A stretch of 64,000 nucleotides of DNA from Paenibacillus albus (GTDB lineage Bacteria > Bacillota > Bacilli > Paenibacillales > Paenibacillaceae), in contig NZ_CP034437.1 in assembly GCF_003952225.1 (NCBI RefSeq), forward strand, positions 4,788,501 through 4,852,500, written 5' to 3'. A program made the position numbers and the translations under genes. Positions 35,697 through 44,667 of the stretch are shown here, piece by piece. Numbering within the stretch: position 1 is the stretch's first letter; each line of letters opens with the position of its first letter. The notes below the pieces were generated by a model. That model searched no databases and had not been told where the DNA came from. It was given only the letters and a program-made list of their open reading frames with translations.

Positions 35697-37559
35697 CTAT
35701 TCCACTGCAATCAGATATGGATAAAGCGGTTGACCGCCAGCATGCACTTCAAACTCAGCATCGTCAAACGTATCCTTCGCCCATGCGATGAACTTCGCTG
35801 TCTCCGCTGCGTTTGCCTGCTCGCCTGTCAGAATCGTGACGAGTTCGCCACCATCCTCCAGCATGCGAGTCAGCAGCGCTTGGCATGTCTCTTGCAAGCT
35901 TGCAGAAGAGGCTACGATCGACTTCTCCATGATGCCAATGAAATCGCCCTCTTGAATCGTAATGTCGTCAATCTCCGTATTGCGAACCGCATTGGTCACC
36001 TGACCGGAGCGAACATTCTTGGATGCCGTATTCATCGCTTCCGTGTTCTCCTCGGCAGAACCTTCTTCCTTAAAGGCTAGAACAGCAGCAAGGCCTTGCG
36101 GTATCGTCTTCGTTCCGATTACAGTCACGTTACGCTCAGACAATTCAGCAGCCTGCTGAGCTGCCAGAATGATGTTGCCGTTGTTCGGCAACAAGAAGAT
36201 ATGTTCAGCAGAGAGGGAATCTATCGCATTAACGAAGTCTTCTGTCGACGGGTTCATCGATTGTCCTCCGGATAAAACAACGTCAACATTGTTATCGAGG
36301 AAGATCGAACCAATGCCCTCGCCCATCGCTACTGCGATAATGCCGAACGGTGCCCACTCATGTGCCTGCTCCGCCGAGAGCGAAGTGGCCTGAGTGCCTG
36401 TCAGCACTTCGGAAACTGCGAGCCCAAGCGCGGCTTCCTCCACAATCGCCGTCTCATGAAGCGCGTCGCTGGAAGCTGCAGTACTGCTCAGCTCAGCCAT
36501 CTCTTCATGCAGCAGATCACGGTGCTGCTCGCGCATGTTCAGAATATGAATATCTGTCAGCTCACCGTATGGAAGCGCATAGTTCAGCACATCACCCGGT
36601 TTACGTGTATGCACATGAACCTTAATAATTTCGTCATCGGTAATGACGAGAATGGAATCGCCATCTCTGCTGAGCATACCTTTAAACAAGTCTTCATCGA
36701 AACGAAGTTTACTGCGTTCTCCAAGCTTGCGGTTTATAAAGAATTCCATATCGTATAGGAACTCGATAGCTTCAGTTTCAAGGCGAGATTGTGCGCTCGC
36801 ATTCGCATGTGCCGGACGCTTAAACGCCGGTGCAGCTGCTGCTGGTGCTGGTGTTGGTGTTGGCGCTGGTGTATTCGCCGCCTTGAACAGCTCAGGGAAA
36901 GCAGCTTCCGTTCCGATCGATTGATCGGCGCTAATCCCTTGCTCCTCATTCATTGCGCGAAGGAAGCCTTCGTAGATGCACACGAGACCTTGACCGCCGG
37001 AGTCAACGACTCCTACTTGCTTCAATACCGGCAGCAAGTTAGGCGTGTTCGCAAGCGATTCATTCGCTTTCTCCAGCACCTCCGTCATCAGCTCTGTCAG
37101 GTCATTCGTGCGCTTTGCATAGAAAACTGCATGCTTCGCGGCATCTTTGGCTACAGTAAGAATCGTACCTTCAACAGGCTTCACAACCGCCTTGTATGCC
37201 ATATCTACGCCGTTCTGCAAGGCAGCGGCAAACTGATGCGTATCAATCTGCTCCAGCTGCCCAATACTCTTCGAGAAGCCTCGGAACAGCTGCGACAGAA
37301 TAACGCCCGAGTTGCCCCGAGCACCCATCAGCAACCCCTTAGAAAGCGCTTCCGCAACTTTGCCTACTGCTGGAGAAGGTTTGCTCTGCAGCTCTCGTTT
37401 GCCGGAGGTCATCGTTAAATTCATATTCGTTCCGGTATCGCCATCAGGAACCGGGAACACATTCAGCGCGTTAATGCGCTCTACATTGTTCTGTAAGTTT
37501 TCCGCTCCGCTCAGTACCATTCCCATAAAGTCCGAGCCGTTTATAAAGCGTTTAGTCAA
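35697..37559 (-). CDS. fakA: DAK2-domain fatty acid kinase (FakA/YloV)
   Basis: Cytoplasmic kinase that phosphorylates FakB-bound fatty acids for phospholipid synthesis. The DAK2 nucleotide-binding domain starts with NVFPVPDGDTGTNMNLT and has GARGNSGVILSQLFRG. A central Ala/Pro-rich linker (PAPTPTPAPAAAAPAFK) follows near residue 235, then the C-terminal domain with LLPNNGNIILAAQQA. The start codon is TTG at 37559, with GAAGGGG about 8 nt upstream. It lies 16 bp after asp23, as yloV follows yloU in B. subtilis. Confidence 0.93.
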   Translation of the reverse strand: MTKRFINGSDFMGMVLSGAENLQNNVERINALNVFPVPDGDTGTNMNLTMTSGKRELQSKPSPAVGKVAEALSKGLLMGARGNSGVILSQLFRGFSKSIGQLEQIDTHQFAAALQNGVDMAYKAVVKPVEGTILTVAKDAAKHAVFYAKRTNDLTELMTEVLEKANESLANTPNLLPVLKQVGVVDSGGQGLVCIYEGFLRAMNEEQGISADQSIGTEAAFPELFKAANTPAPTPTPAPAAAAPAFKRPAHANASAQSRLETEAIEFLYDMEFFINRKLGERSKLRFDEDLFKGMLSRDGDSILVITDDEIIKVHVHTRKPGDVLNYALPYGELTDIHILNMREQHRDLLHEEMAELSSTAASSDALHETAIVEEAALGLAVSEVLTGTQATSLSAEQAHEWAPFGIIAVAMGEGIGSIFLDNNVDVVLSGGQSMNPSTEDFVNAIDSLSAEHIFLLPNNGNIILAAQQAAELSERNVTVIGTKTIPQGLAAVLAFKEEGSAEENTEAMNTASKNVRSGQVTNAVRNTEIDDITIQEGDFIGIMEKSIVASSASLQETCQALLTRMLEDGGELVTILTGEQANAAETAKFIAWAKDTFDDAEFEVHAGGQPLYPYLIAVE

Positions 37560-37575
37560 ACGAAATTACCCCTTC

Positions 37576-37935
37576 CTACCGAGATACCCGTACGCCTTGG
37601 ACAAAAATATTGACGACATCTACCTTGACGCCAAGAACCTCATTCATCACATATTTCACTTTGGATTGAATGTTATGTGCGACCTCGGATATTTTTGTGC
37701 CGTAGCTCACGATGATGTACAAATCAATGTGTAAGTAATCGTTCTCTCGGTGGACTTCTACACCGCGCGACAAGTTATCTCGACCAAGCAGCTCGGCGAT
37801 GCCGTCTTTCAACTGCTTTCTTGAAGCCATACCTACCAGTCCATAACAATCCATAGCCGCCGAACCGGCTAGGACGGAGATGACATGGTCCGTAATGAAA
37901 ACATTTCCTAATTCCGAATTGATCTGCAGAGGCAT
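37576..37935 (-). CDS. yloU: Asp23/Gls24 family envelope stress protein (YloU)
   Basis: A 119-residue protein of the Asp23/Gls24 family, often membrane-associated and linked to envelope stress. It begins with LGNVFITDHVISVLAGSAA and has VEVHRENDYLHIDLYIIVSYG and VNIFVQGVRV, all family features. I chose the ATG at 37935, which has GGAG 8 nt upstream; the frame reaches a GTG three codons earlier. It heads the yloU-fakA-degV-recG series and is divergent from rpmB. Confidence 0.92.
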   Translation of the reverse strand: MPLQINSELGNVFITDHVISVLAGSAAMDCYGLVGMASRKQLKDGIAELLGRDNLSRGVEVHRENDYLHIDLYIIVSYGTKISEVAHNIQSKVKYVMNEVLGVKVDVVNIFVQGVRVSR

Positions 37936-37976
37936 GGATACCACTCCTTCACCGTTATTATTATGGACTAAATAGC

Positions 37977-38005
37977 ATTGTACTATAAATAACGACGTTT
38001 TTGAA
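37977..38005 (-). promoter_or_regulatory. Promoter of yloU
   Basis: On the minus strand TTCAAA is followed after 17 bp by TACAAT, about 40 bp before the start codon. Confidence 0.55.
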
Positions 38006-38079
38006 GTCCAGCACCTGTTTTTCGACCATATTCTACATCATAAGCGTTTTCTTAGGTTTTATTCGTCCCCAGCTTATGC

Positions 38080-38108
38080 TTGATGATTGTATAGACTTGT
38101 GATATTAT
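38080..38108 (+). promoter_or_regulatory. Sigma-A promoter of rpmB
   Basis: TTGATG and TATTAT are separated by 17 bp and lie about 48 bp before the rpmB start. Confidence 0.75.
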
Positions 38109-38155
38109 ATTGGAGTCTGTTTGTTTGCAGTGAATCTTCAAGGGAGGTGTATTCC

Positions 38156-38344
38156 ATGTCTCGCAAATGTTTCATTACGGGCAAAGGTCCAGGAGTAGGT
38201 AACAATGTCTCGCACGCTAACAACAAAACCCGCCGCTCTTGGGGCGTTAACGTACAGAAAGTTAGAATTCTCGTTAACGGTAAGCCAAAACGCGTTTATG
38301 TCAGCACTCGTGCTCTGAAATCCGGACAAGTTACTCGTGTATAA
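38156..38344 (+). CDS. rpmB: 50S ribosomal protein L28
   Basis: Ribosomal large-subunit protein of 62 residues, strongly basic, with the family pattern [20 protein letters not shown] and [11 protein letters not shown]. Only one Cys is present, so this is the zinc-free form. I set the start at the ATG at 38156 behind AGGGAGGTG; the frame extends upstream into the leader. It is monocistronic, with its own promoter and terminator, and opposite to its neighbours. Confidence 0.97.
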   Translation: MSRKCFITGKGPGVGNNVSHANNKTRRSWGVNVQKVRILVNGKPKRVYVSTRALKSGQVTRV

Positions 38345-38364
38345 CGGCCTAAAGCCATGGACAA

Positions 38365-38395
38365 AAAGCACCTGATTCGATCAGGTGCTTTTTTG
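38365..38395 (+). terminator. Terminator of rpmB
   Basis: AAGCACCTGA and TCAGGTGCTT form a perfect hairpin with a TTCG-containing loop, followed by TTTT; the opposite flank is A-rich, so it may also stop transcription from spoVM. Confidence 0.9.
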
Positions 38396-38444
38396 CTTGT
38401 CTTGCTACTTCGAATTGCTTCAATTCACGAGTGGATGCTTAACT

Positions 38445-38525
38445 TCAATTCTTCTGAAACGTATTCAAAATCGCCTTCACAAAGCCACCCAAAAACTTCG
38501 GCAGCTTGATGGTGTAAAATTTCAT
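38445..38525 (-). CDS. spoVM: SpoVM, spore coat morphogenesis peptide (26 residues)
   Basis: A tiny amphipathic peptide that recognises the convex forespore membrane and anchors SpoIVA to start coat assembly. Translation from the ATG at 38525 begins MKFYTIKLPKFLGG and ends QKN, nearly identical over its first 14 residues to B. subtilis SpoVM, which also has 26 residues. The central Pro9-type residue is kept (KLPKF). AGGAGGGG lies about 7 nt upstream. It lies between rpmB and rpe as in Bacillus. The gene is too short for ordinary gene finders. Confidence 0.95.
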   Translation of the reverse strand: MKFYTIKLPKFLGGFVKAILNTFQKN

Positions 38526-38542
38526 GATTCCACCCCTCCTAA

Positions 38543-38568
38543 AAGTTTTGCTAGCAAAGCAAAACTTC
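38543..38568 (-). promoter_or_regulatory. Hairpin in the spoVM leader
   Basis: AAGTTTTGC and GCAAAACTT form a perfect 9-bp stem with a 7-nt loop just upstream of the spoVM ribosome site. It could stabilise the mRNA 5' end or tune translation. Confidence 0.45.
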
Positions 38569-38606
38569 TGTTCACTCCATCCGTAACAGCTCTCTCACCT
38601 TCCAAA

Positions 38607-38641
38607 TAAAAAAGGTTACAAGAACGTTCGTTCATGTAACC
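38607..38641 (-). terminator. Terminator downstream of the small membrane protein gene
   Basis: On the minus strand GGTTACATGAACG and CGTTCTTGTAACC form a hairpin followed by TTTTTTATTT. It separates this unit from spoVM. Confidence 0.85.
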
Positions 38642-38693
38642 ATCCTATGCGATAGATGACTGTCCTATTCCAAAGCCGGACGTAGTTCCAAGG

Positions 38694-38966
38694 TCAAGCT
38701 GCAGACGGCAGCGAATGATTCTTGGTGTAGAGGATAACGGCAATGACAAGGGTAAAGAAGATAAAGAAGAAGAGCCCAAAGCACACGAATACGATACGAG
38801 AGCGCAGTGACGATGAACGCTTGAAATAGAATATCGCGATGACGATTGCAATCACCGAAAAAATCATATTAACGCCGCTCTTCATAAAAGGAAAGATGGA
38901 GAGCATAAGTCCACAGCCTGCGCTGTAAAGGGCCATCCACAGCCCTTTCTTCATATTGTCGCCCAT
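38694..38966 (-). CDS. Small integral membrane protein
   Basis: A 90-residue hydrophobic protein that I do not recognise. It has about three membrane segments (near residues 9-25, 32-48 and 57-80), separated by basic KRSSSLRSR. AAGGGGG precedes the ATG by 5 nt. It lies 12 bp after rpe and ends before a terminator. In B. subtilis the corresponding position holds thiN, so this is a different gene in that slot. Confidence 0.7.
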   Translation of the reverse strand: MGDNMKKGLWMALYSAGCGLMLSIFPFMKSGVNMIFSVIAIVIAIFYFKRSSSLRSRIVFVCFGLFFFIFFTLVIAVILYTKNHSLPSAA

Positions 38967-38978
38967 GTTGTCCCCCTT

Positions 38979-39623
38979 CTAGCGCAATGCCGCGATAGCC
39001 GCTGCACGGTCCCGTTCGTTAAAGACCGCATTGCCAGCTACTAGAACATTCGCGCCAGCTTCGGTCACAAGCGGTGCTGTGGCTGCATTAATACCACCAT
39101 CGACTTGAATAAGCATATCGCCGAGCCCGCGCGCTTCCAGCAGCGCACGCAGCTGACGAAGCTTCTGAACTGATTGTGGGATGAACTGCTGCCCTCCGAA
39201 GCCCGGATTGACCGTCATTATGAGGATCATATCCAGATCGTCCAGAACATGCTCCAGAACGTTCAGCGGTGTCGCCGGATTAAGCGCAACGCCTGCCGGC
39301 AGTCCTGCTTCCTTGATCTGATGGATGACACGGTGAAGATGGACACAAGCCTCCGCATGTATCGTGATCCGATCCGCGCCTGCTGCTACATAAGAAGCAA
39401 TATGCAGCTCCGGACGCTCGATCATAAGATGCACATCGAACGTTAGCTTCGTTGCTGACCGAACCGCTCCGATGACGAGCGGACCAAATGTTAACGTCGG
39501 TACAAAATGACCGTCCATGACATCAATATGTATCCAATCGGCACCAGCACGTTCAACGTCTTTAATCTCTTCTGCAAGTGTCGCGAAATTCGCCGACAGA
39601 ATGGATGGTGCAATGATAGACAT
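38979..39623 (-). CDS. rpe: Ribulose-phosphate 3-epimerase
   Basis: TIM-barrel enzyme of the pentose phosphate pathway interconverting ribulose-5-P and xylulose-5-P. The motifs [30 protein letters not shown] and [12 protein letters not shown] carry the metal-binding His and Asp residues, followed by [11 protein letters not shown] and the phosphate-binding VAGNAVF. The protein has 214 residues. It starts 1 bp after rsgA ends, a common pair in Bacillota. Confidence 0.96.
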   Translation of the reverse strand: MSIIAPSILSANFATLAEEIKDVERAGADWIHIDVMDGHFVPTLTFGPLVIGAVRSATKLTFDVHLMIERPELHIASYVAAGADRITIHAEACVHLHRVIHQIKEAGLPAGVALNPATPLNVLEHVLDDLDMILIMTVNPGFGGQQFIPQSVQKLRQLRALLEARGLGDMLIQVDGGINAATAPLVTEAGANVLVAGNAVFNERDRAAAIAALR

Positions 39624-39624
39624 T

Positions 39625-40620
39625 TCAGTACCTCCGCTTTTTCTCTTTCATTTCAGCCATGAAAATCTCATAGTTGCTGTAGCGGCTTGGAGCGATCTCG
39701 CCATTCTCAAGCGCGTCTCGCACGGCGCAATCCGGCTCGTGCAAATGTGTGCATCCACGGAATTTGCAAGAAGAGGAAAGCTCCTTCATTTCTCTGAAGC
39801 AGCTGCCCAGCTCTTCAATGCCAAGCTCGGCAAAATCCAATTGGCTAAAGCCTGGCGTGTCTGCAACATAGCCGCCGCCAATATCAATAAGCTCTACATG
39901 GCGTGTTGTATGTTTGCCCCGGCCAAGCCGGTTGCTAATTTCATTCGTTTCCAGGGTCAGTCCCGGAACAAGGGCGTTCAGGAGCGAAGACTTACCAACG
40001 CCTGATTGGCCGGCAAACACCGCAAGATGCCCTTTCAGACGCTCAGATAAGGCGCCAGTCCCTTCGCCTTGCTTGGAGCTGGTCACAAGCACTTCGTAGC
40101 CTATCGGCTCGTAGACACGAAGCACGTCGCTTAGTGCCTGACGCGCTTCTTCCGTTTCTTCGCCATCTTCCGTCAAATCCTGTTTGCTGAGGCATAGCAG
40201 CGCGTCAATCCCAGCATGCTCAATATGAACGAGAAACTTATCAAGCAGCTGCAAATTAAGCGTCGGCTCGGTCACTGAGAATACGAGTACAGCCAGATCA
40301 ATATTCGCAACAGGCGGGCGAATAAGCTCCGAAGAGCGAGTCGAGATCGAATTTACTGCACCTTCGCCGTTCTCCGTCTCTTCGAACTCAACGACATCTC
40401 CAACAAGGGGCGATTCGCCCCTTTTCTTGAAGATGCCGCGCGCTCTGCACTGAATCGTCGGCTCATCCGAAGCTGCGTCAATGGGCCGAACATAATAATA
40501 GCCGCTTAACGCTTTGATTATTCGCCCTGTCTGCGATTCTTTATTGCTCTGCTGTTTGGTCAGCTGGCTGCTTGTCTTCTGGCTGCGTTGGCTGCTCGTT
40601 TGTGGTGGTCGTATTGCCAT
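39625..40620 (-). CDS. rsgA: Ribosome small-subunit-dependent GTPase RsgA
   Basis: Circularly permuted GTPase that assists late 30S maturation. An OB-fold domain (about residues 35-110) is followed by the GTPase motifs in permuted order: G4 LSKQDL, G1 [10 protein letters not shown]3 DTPGF. A C-terminal zinc knuckle ([14 protein letters not shown]) closes the protein. The 331 residues include about 30 extra Gln/Ser-rich N-terminal residues, because the ATG at 40620, with AGGAG 10 nt upstream, lies 80 bp inside prkC. No in-frame start nearer the domain is visible. Confidence 0.94.
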   Translation of the reverse strand: MAIRPPQTSSQRSQKTSSQLTKQQSNKESQTGRIIKALSGYYYVRPIDAASDEPTIQCRARGIFKKRGESPLVGDVVEFEETENGEGAVNSISTRSSELIRPPVANIDLAVLVFSVTEPTLNLQLLDKFLVHIEHAGIDALLCLSKQDLTEDGEETEEARQALSDVLRVYEPIGYEVLVTSSKQGEGTGALSERLKGHLAVFAGQSGVGKSSLLNALVPGLTLETNEISNRLGRGKHTTRHVELIDIGGGYVADTPGFSQLDFAELGIEELGSCFREMKELSSSCKFRGCTHLHEPDCAVRDALENGEIAPSRYSNYEIFMAEMKEKKRRY

Positions 40621-42714
40621 CAGTTGGACTCTCCTCGGTTTGTGCCGGCTGATCGACCGGCGGCGTTTCTGTTCCTGGCACCGTCTCCGGCGCTCCCTCA
40701 GCTCCCGACTTCACATCCTCATAGGTCTTGGAGAACGTATCGGTAAACTGTTTATCTCGATAAATCGTTACGCTCGCTTCCGTGTTCGGGCTTAAAATCA
40801 CCTTAACCGGGAACGTTTGCGTATCTTTGATTTTGCGTTTGCCCCATTCAATATTCTCGCCTCGCGCGTCGGTATACGTTATCCGAATCTCGCTCGTTTT
40901 GCCTGCAACCGCTGGCGAAATGACGATATTGAACGTATATTCGAGCGCTTCCTGCGGCAAACCGGAGCTGACGGTCAGCGTAATCGCTTGCCCAGCAGAT
41001 ACTGGAGCTTGCGGGTCAATCGGATACTGCGCGATAACAGTGCCTTCCGGTTTGTAACTTGGCTCACGAACAATATCTGCTTCATTGATCTTGAGATCCT
41101 TCGATTTCAAGAGCGCGATCGCTTGTTTCTCAGTCAAGTCAAGCAGCTTCGGCATCGGGAATGTCTCTTTGCCTTGGCTCACCGTGAAGCTGAATTTTGC
41201 CGTCTTCGGATCGTACTGCTCACCAGAAGCCGGCGTTTGTTCCAATATTAAACCCGGAGTCTCATCGCTGAACACTTCATGTTTCTCAATATTCTCTTCC
41301 GCTACGCCAAGGCTTACTAAGGCATTATATGAATCCTCATAGCTCTTACCTTTATAATCACTGACCGTTTCGAGCTTCGGCCCCTTACTGACGTAGAGCT
41401 TAATAAACGAGCCCACCTTCACGCGCTGGTTAGGCTTCGATTGCTCATACACCACATCTTTGGGCACATCTTCTTTTTCCGTGTAGATCGATGGCTCCTC
41501 AACCTTCAGGCCCGCTGCTTCTAGCGTTGTCCGCGCCTCTGTCTCTGTCATCTTGACGACATAAGGCACGTCAACTTCTTTAATGTCAAACCAGCTGATC
41601 ACCTTCATTGCTCCCCAATAAACAAGAGCAATAACGAGGAATGTCACCAGAACGGTAACGACAGGCTTGACCCATCTTTTCTTACGCGGCTCATTAAGTC
41701 CGTCGGAGTTCCAGCGATCAGCTTTATCCTTGTCTTCATCCGGCTTCGAATGAATCTGAGCGGTCTCCACCGGCTCCGTCTTCGAAACTACTGTCGACTC
41801 GGCAAGCTTATCTGCAATGCTACCTCGAATCGCGGGCATGACGCGCGTCTCATCGAAATCCGGATTGCCGAACGTAATCTTTGGTTCATTCAACCGCTCA
41901 GGCTGCAGCGCGGTTTCGAGATCGTTCAACATCTGAGAAGCCGATGAATAACGCTCATTCGGATTTTTCCGCATGGCCCGAAGAACGATATTCTCCACAC
42001 TTTGCGGTATGTATGGGTTAATCGTGCGCGGCTCCGCAAAGGTTTCCTGCAAATGCTTCAGTGCGACGCTAATTGGACTTTCGCCAAGGAACGGCAGCTT
42101 CCCCGTCACCATCTGATACAGAACGATGCCGAGTGAATAAAGGTCGGATTTCTCACCGGTAACGACGCCCTTGGCATGCTCAGGCGAGAAATAATGCACC
42201 GATCCAACCACCGATCCGGTCTGTGTAATCGTCGAGGACGTCACGGCGCGCGCGATGCCGAAGTCCGTTACTTTCACACGGCCGTTCTTACCTATGAGAA
42301 TGTTATGCGGCTTAATATCGCGATGAATAATTTGGTTATGATGCGCATGATCAAGAGCATCGCATATTTGAGTCGCAATCCGTATCGCTTCGTCTGCTTG
42401 AAGCGGCGCCCGCTCTTTAATGATTTCATTCAAATTATTGCCTTCAACATATTCCATGACGATATAATGCGTATCGTCTTCCTGTCCAACATCATATATG
42501 CTGACGACATTCGGATGTGACAGCGCGGCGGCGGATTGCGCCTCGCGTCTGAAACGGCGAATAAATTCTTCGTCATGCACAAATTGCTGCCGCAGTACTT
42601 TCACTGCAACGTTGCGGTTCAGTAAAATATCTTGCGCCTTATATACGAGCGCCATTCCGCCCCGCCGATGCGGGTAATAATCTCGTAACGTCCGCCGAGT
42701 TCATGTCCTATCAT
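40541..42714 (-). pseudogene. prkC: Serine/threonine protein kinase PrkC with PASTA domains, frame broken near the N-terminus
   Basis: Membrane Hanks-type kinase that senses muropeptides and acts in germination and wall control. The expected start is ATG 42714, 8 nt after GAGGAG, and gives MIGHELGGRYEIITRIGG. The next bases read GGCGGGGCGGAATGG, one G short of what is needed to continue GGGMALVYKAQD, so the frame shifts at about 42657-42664, inside the ATP-binding glycine loop. From 42655 on the frame is intact: HRDIKPHN, DFG and GSVHYFSPEHA, a membrane helix, three PASTA repeats and a C-terminal domain. Without the missing base the kinase lacks its glycine loop. A sequencing error in the G run is the likeliest cause. 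Confidence 0.85.
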
Positions 42715-42719
42715 GTCGA

Positions 42720-43478
42720 TCACTCCTCTTGCTTTGTGTCTTCGGCATGATGCAGCAGAATGACCGTAATATTATCGTCTCCGCCGGCTTCCAGGGCAAG
42801 CTGTAAAAGTCTATCAGCCTTCTGATCCAAGCTTAATTCATTCTGTTCCAAGGTACCTATGATTTCGGAAGGACTGACCATCGTCGTCAACCCATCGCTG
42901 CACAGCATCAACACATCGTCCGCACGCCAGCCCGTGCAAATAATGTCCACTTCCACTTGCTCATCTGTTCCCAGAGCTCGTGTAATGACGTTACGGCGTG
43001 GATGCGTTGCTGCTTCTTCAAGCGTAATTTGACCGGATTTCACGAGCTCATTGACAAGGGTATGATCATCTGTCAATTGCGTTAACACCTGGTCTCGCCA
43101 TTTATAAACTCGGCTGTCGCCAATATGTCCTATAACTGCAGTATCATCTTGAATTAGTGCTGCAACGACCGTCGTACCCATATTATGGTACTGCTCGTTG
43201 CTCGAAGCGGCTTCGTAGACCGCTTCATTTGCTTGCAGAATCGCTTGGCTCATTAATGTCTTTCGCTCTTCCAGCGTAAGCGTGGATGGAATGCCGTCCA
43301 GCGCTTCACGGAAAGTATCGACAGCCATCCCGCTGGCAACCTCGCCAGCCTTATGGCCGCCCATGCCGTCGGCAACTATCGCCAGGGCGAGGCCGGAATC
43401 TGCTAACAGTTCCGACCACGCTGTGTCCTCGTTAATTGTTCGAATTCGCCCAACATCACTTCGATAAGCGACTATCAC
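42720..43478 (-). CDS. prpC: PP2C-type serine/threonine phosphatase (PrpC/Stp)
   Basis: Metal-dependent phosphatase that reverses PrkC phosphorylation. Motifs for the two metals are visible: RTINEDTAW, VADGMGGHKAGEVAS, GHIGDSRVY, LCSDGLT and GGDDNITVILL. The protein has 252 residues. The start is GTG at 43478, with GGTGAT upstream overlapping the rlmN stop. It ends 6 bp before the prkC start, the standard arrangement. Confidence 0.96.
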   Translation of the reverse strand: MIVAYRSDVGRIRTINEDTAWSELLADSGLALAIVADGMGGHKAGEVASGMAVDTFREALDGIPSTLTLEERKTLMSQAILQANEAVYEAASSNEQYHNMGTTVVAALIQDDTAVIGHIGDSRVYKWRDQVLTQLTDDHTLVNELVKSGQITLEEAATHPRRNVITRALGTDEQVEVDIICTGWRADDVLMLCSDGLTTMVSPSEIIGTLEQNELSLDQKADRLLQLALEAGGDDNITVILLHHAEDTKQEE

Positions 43479-43484
43479 AACTCA

Positions 43485-44531
43485 TCACCCCGCCGTAGAC
43501 TCCATATGTTTAGCACGAAGCTGTCCGCACGCCGCTGCGATGTCATGGCCTTGTTCTCTGCGGATTGTTGCATTAATTTTGTTCTTCTCCAAAATACGGT
43601 GGAACTCGAAAATCTGTTCACGCGGCGTACGCACATAATCACGTTCAGGTACATGGTTGACTGGAATGAGGTTTACATGGCAAAGCATGCCCTTGAGCAC
43701 TTGCGCAAGCTCTTCGGCGTGCTCGCTCTGATCGTTCACGCCGCCAATCAGCGCGTATTCGAACGTAATGCGGCGACCGGTCTTCGCAATGTAGTTCCGG
43801 CAAGCTTCCATTACTTCTTCGAACGGGAAGCGGCGGTTAACCGGCATCAGCTTGGAACGAAGCTTGTCATTCGGTGCATGAATCGAGATCGCGAGGTTAA
43901 TCTGCGTGTTCTCCTCGGCGAATTTGTACATGCTCGGCACAATGCCGCTTGTCGATACCGTGATGTGGCGCTGTCCGATGTTAAGACCTTTCTCATGAAT
44001 CATGAGGCGCAGGAATGTCATCGTAGCGTCGTAGTTCTCGAACGGTTCGCCCGAGCCCATAATAACGATGCTCGATACACGCTCGTTCGTCGCATCAAGC
44101 AGCTGCTGTGCAACGACAACCTGTGCGACAATCTCGCCGGCAGTCAGGTTGCGCTTCAAACCGCCGAGGGTAGATGCGCAGAACGTGCAGCCGATTCGGC
44201 AGCCGACCTGCGTCGTGACGCAGATGCTGTTGCCATAGCTGTGCCGCATAATAACGGTCTCGATCGCGTGGTTATCATGCAGACCAAACAGAAATTTAAT
44301 CGTACCGTCTTTCGATTCAAAGCGGGTAATTTCGGTTAGTGTGACGAATTGGAAATTCTCGTCGAGCTTCTGACGAAGCCCCTTCGACAGATTGCTCATC
44401 TCTTCGAAGCTCTTCACGCGCTTCACATAGAGCCATTCGAATACCTGCGTGCCGCGGAATGCGGACTCGCCGTTTTCTTTCATCCAATCTTGAATCTGTT
44501 CGAGCGTATAGTCATAGATGATTGGTTTCAT
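43485..44531 (-). CDS. rlmN: Dual-specificity 23S rRNA/tRNA adenine-C2 methyltransferase RlmN
   Basis: Radical SAM enzyme that methylates A2503 of 23S rRNA and A37 of tRNAs. The cluster ligands are Cys111, 115 and 118 (GCRIGCTFC). Other features are [14 protein letters not shown] for SAM binding and the late Cys in AAACGQL needed for the methyl-Cys mechanism. The protein has 348 residues. It lies between rsmB and prpC as in B. subtilis. Confidence 0.96.
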   Translation of the reverse strand: MKPIIYDYTLEQIQDWMKENGESAFRGTQVFEWLYVKRVKSFEEMSNLSKGLRQKLDENFQFVTLTEITRFESKDGTIKFLFGLHDNHAIETVIMRHSYGNSICVTTQVGCRIGCTFCASTLGGLKRNLTAGEIVAQVVVAQQLLDATNERVSSIVIMGSGEPFENYDATMTFLRLMIHEKGLNIGQRHITVSTSGIVPSMYKFAEENTQINLAISIHAPNDKLRSKLMPVNRRFPFEEVMEACRNYIAKTGRRITFEYALIGGVNDQSEHAEELAQVLKGMLCHVNLIPVNHVPERDYVRTPREQIFEFHRILEKNKINATIRREQGHDIAAACGQLRAKHMESTAG

Positions 44532-44616
44532 CGGGTTGCACCTGTTTCTTTAGAAAATATTGACGCTGCCAAGCATGAAACTGCAAGGCGAACGCCTTTT
44601 CGATTATTTTACCACA

Positions 44617-44655
44617 AACGCCCATAACAGACCACTTTGTGCTGTCATGGGCGTT
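44617..44655 (-). terminator. Hairpin between rsmB and rlmN (possible terminator)
   Basis: AACGCCCATAACAG and CTGTCATGGGCGTT pair over 13 of 14 bases with an 11-nt loop. The following minus-strand sequence (TGTGGTAAAATAATCG) is only weakly T-rich, so it may be a processing site or a leaky terminator. Confidence 0.5.
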
Positions 44656-44667
44656 ATAAACATGCTG

